This document shows, piece by piece, positions 4,888-5,569 of a stretch of DNA of 5,569 bases; the stretch's first letter is position 1, and every line of letters starts with the position of its first letter. Below the pieces are notes generated by a model. It was given only the letters and a program-made list of their open reading frames with translations. It was not told where the DNA came from and searched no databases. Both the position numbers and the translations under genes were made by a program. Location: positions 636 to 6,204 of the forward strand of contig MHER01000119.1 of assembly GCA_001805205.1 (NCBI GenBank), read 5' to 3'. The DNA comes from Nitrospirae bacterium RIFCSPLOW2_12_42_9 (GTDB lineage: Bacteria; Nitrospirota; 9FT-COMBO-42-15; HDB-SIOI813).

Positions 4888-5569
4888 ATGCATTTAATAT
4901 TTTCAACCCCGCTTTCAATTTATCTTTATGACCTTACTAAAGCCAGGTTAAGTACATTAACAACTGGAATGGGAGAGTATTCCGGCATTTCCTGGGATAA
5001 TAGCGCAATATATCTAGCTCATAGTAATATCGATAATGCATCATTAAAAACGGAACAAGATTATCGGAATTCCAACAAAGGTTATGTGAGATCATATTCA
5101 AACAACGGCCATTTTATAATTTCAAATGGTTTATCCATGCCACATCAAATTCTGTCAGATAGCCTTGGTCGATTACTAATTACGAATACGGGTCATAATT
5201 GTATCCTGGTTACAGAAATAGAGAAAAAAAAACAATCTGTATGCAAGCTTAATGATATCGATTGTGAAGTTATTAATGGGATTAAAGTTGGTGACCACTT
5301 TAACAGTCTTTATGAACTTAATGATTCTCTTTACATAGTGGCACACAACAATAATAGAAAGTCGGTTATCTGGGAACTGGATCTATCTTCATTAAAAGTT
5401 AAGAAAACATATGATACCCAGGCAGAATGGGCTCATAATATCTTTATTTGTGAACATGGAATGATTATTTGTGATTCAAGAAATGGAAGCCTATATGAGA
5501 TTATCAGTGGTGAAACTGTATGGAAGGCTGATGAGCCCTTTGTTATTACACGAGGTCTTGCGGCAAATG
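4888..5569 (+). CDS. Partial beta-propeller-like protein, 3' end outside window
   Basis: An open frame starts at ATG 4888 (in-frame TGA at 4870 just upstream) and has no stop through 227 codons to the right edge. The start reads MHLIFSTPLSIYLYDL. No export signal is convincing. Blade-like units recur: YSGISWDNSAIYLAHSN (31-47), PHQILSDSLGRLLITNTGHN (85-104), HFNSLYELNDSLYIVAHNN (137-155), AHNIFICEHGMIICDS (182-197) and a beginning RGLAAN (222-227). Their spacing is about 40-55 residues, and each has a hydrophobic strand, a short D/N/G turn and a second strand. This fits an NHL/SMP-30-like or DUF4915-like propeller, which may bind a ligand or act as a lyase or epimerase. The exact family cannot be fixed from the fragment. 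It follows the methyltransferase gene by 18 nt with no terminator between them, so it is probably in the same operon. The Shine-Dalgarno match is weak. Confidence 0.7.
   Translation, partial: MHLIFSTPLSIYLYDLTKARLSTLTTGMGEYSGISWDNSAIYLAHSNIDNASLKTEQDYRNSNKGYVRSYSNNGHFIISNGLSMPHQILSDSLGRLLITNTGHNCILVTEIEKKKQSVCKLNDIDCEVINGIKVGDHFNSLYELNDSLYIVAHNNNRKSVIWELDLSSLKVKKTYDTQAEWAHNIFICEHGMIICDSRNGSLYEIISGETVWKADEPFVITRGLAAN

Overview
This window looks like part of a surface-polysaccharide export and modification locus of a Gram-negative bacterium. Every supported gene is on the + strand. The base composition is fairly AT-rich by eye. An ABC-2 export pair with a long Wzt C-terminal domain implies an ABC-dependent O-antigen-type or capsule pathway. 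The left-edge gene fragment resembles a secreted beta-sandwich repeat that I associate with environmental lineages such as Planctomycetes, Nitrospirae and Deltaproteobacteria. That taxonomic guess is weak and rests on family resemblance only.

Layout: (1) Positions 1-419 hold the 3' end of a secreted-type beta-sandwich protein, followed by a strong intrinsic terminator (438-468). (2) Positions 420-584 are a dense regulatory interval. It contains a near-consensus sigma70 promoter (452-480) that reuses terminator sequence, a dyad GTTCA-N5-TGAAC on the predicted transcription start (481-495), an ops-like GGCGGCAG element followed by a T tract (537-556), and a second nearly identical dyad (569-583) just before the first start codon. 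The interval looks like a degenerate tandem duplication. (3) Positions 585-5569 are one co-directional run of five genes: wzm-like permease, wzt-like ATPase with a glycan-recognition-type C-terminal domain, a PAPS-type sulfotransferase overlapping wzt, a two-domain protein (kinase-like N-terminus plus SAM methyltransferase), and a beta-propeller-like gene that runs off the right edge.

How the genes may work together: Wzm and Wzt would export a finished, undecaprenol-linked glycan across the inner membrane. In the Escherichia coli O9a system the bifunctional kinase/methyltransferase WbdD caps the non-reducing end, and the Wzt C-terminal domain recognises the cap. Here a kinase-like/methyltransferase fusion with the reverse domain order and a sulfotransferase both lie directly after wzt. 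The most interesting reading is a WbdD-like chain-capping system with inverted architecture and possible sulfation. This is inference; the domain assignments come from motifs read by eye.
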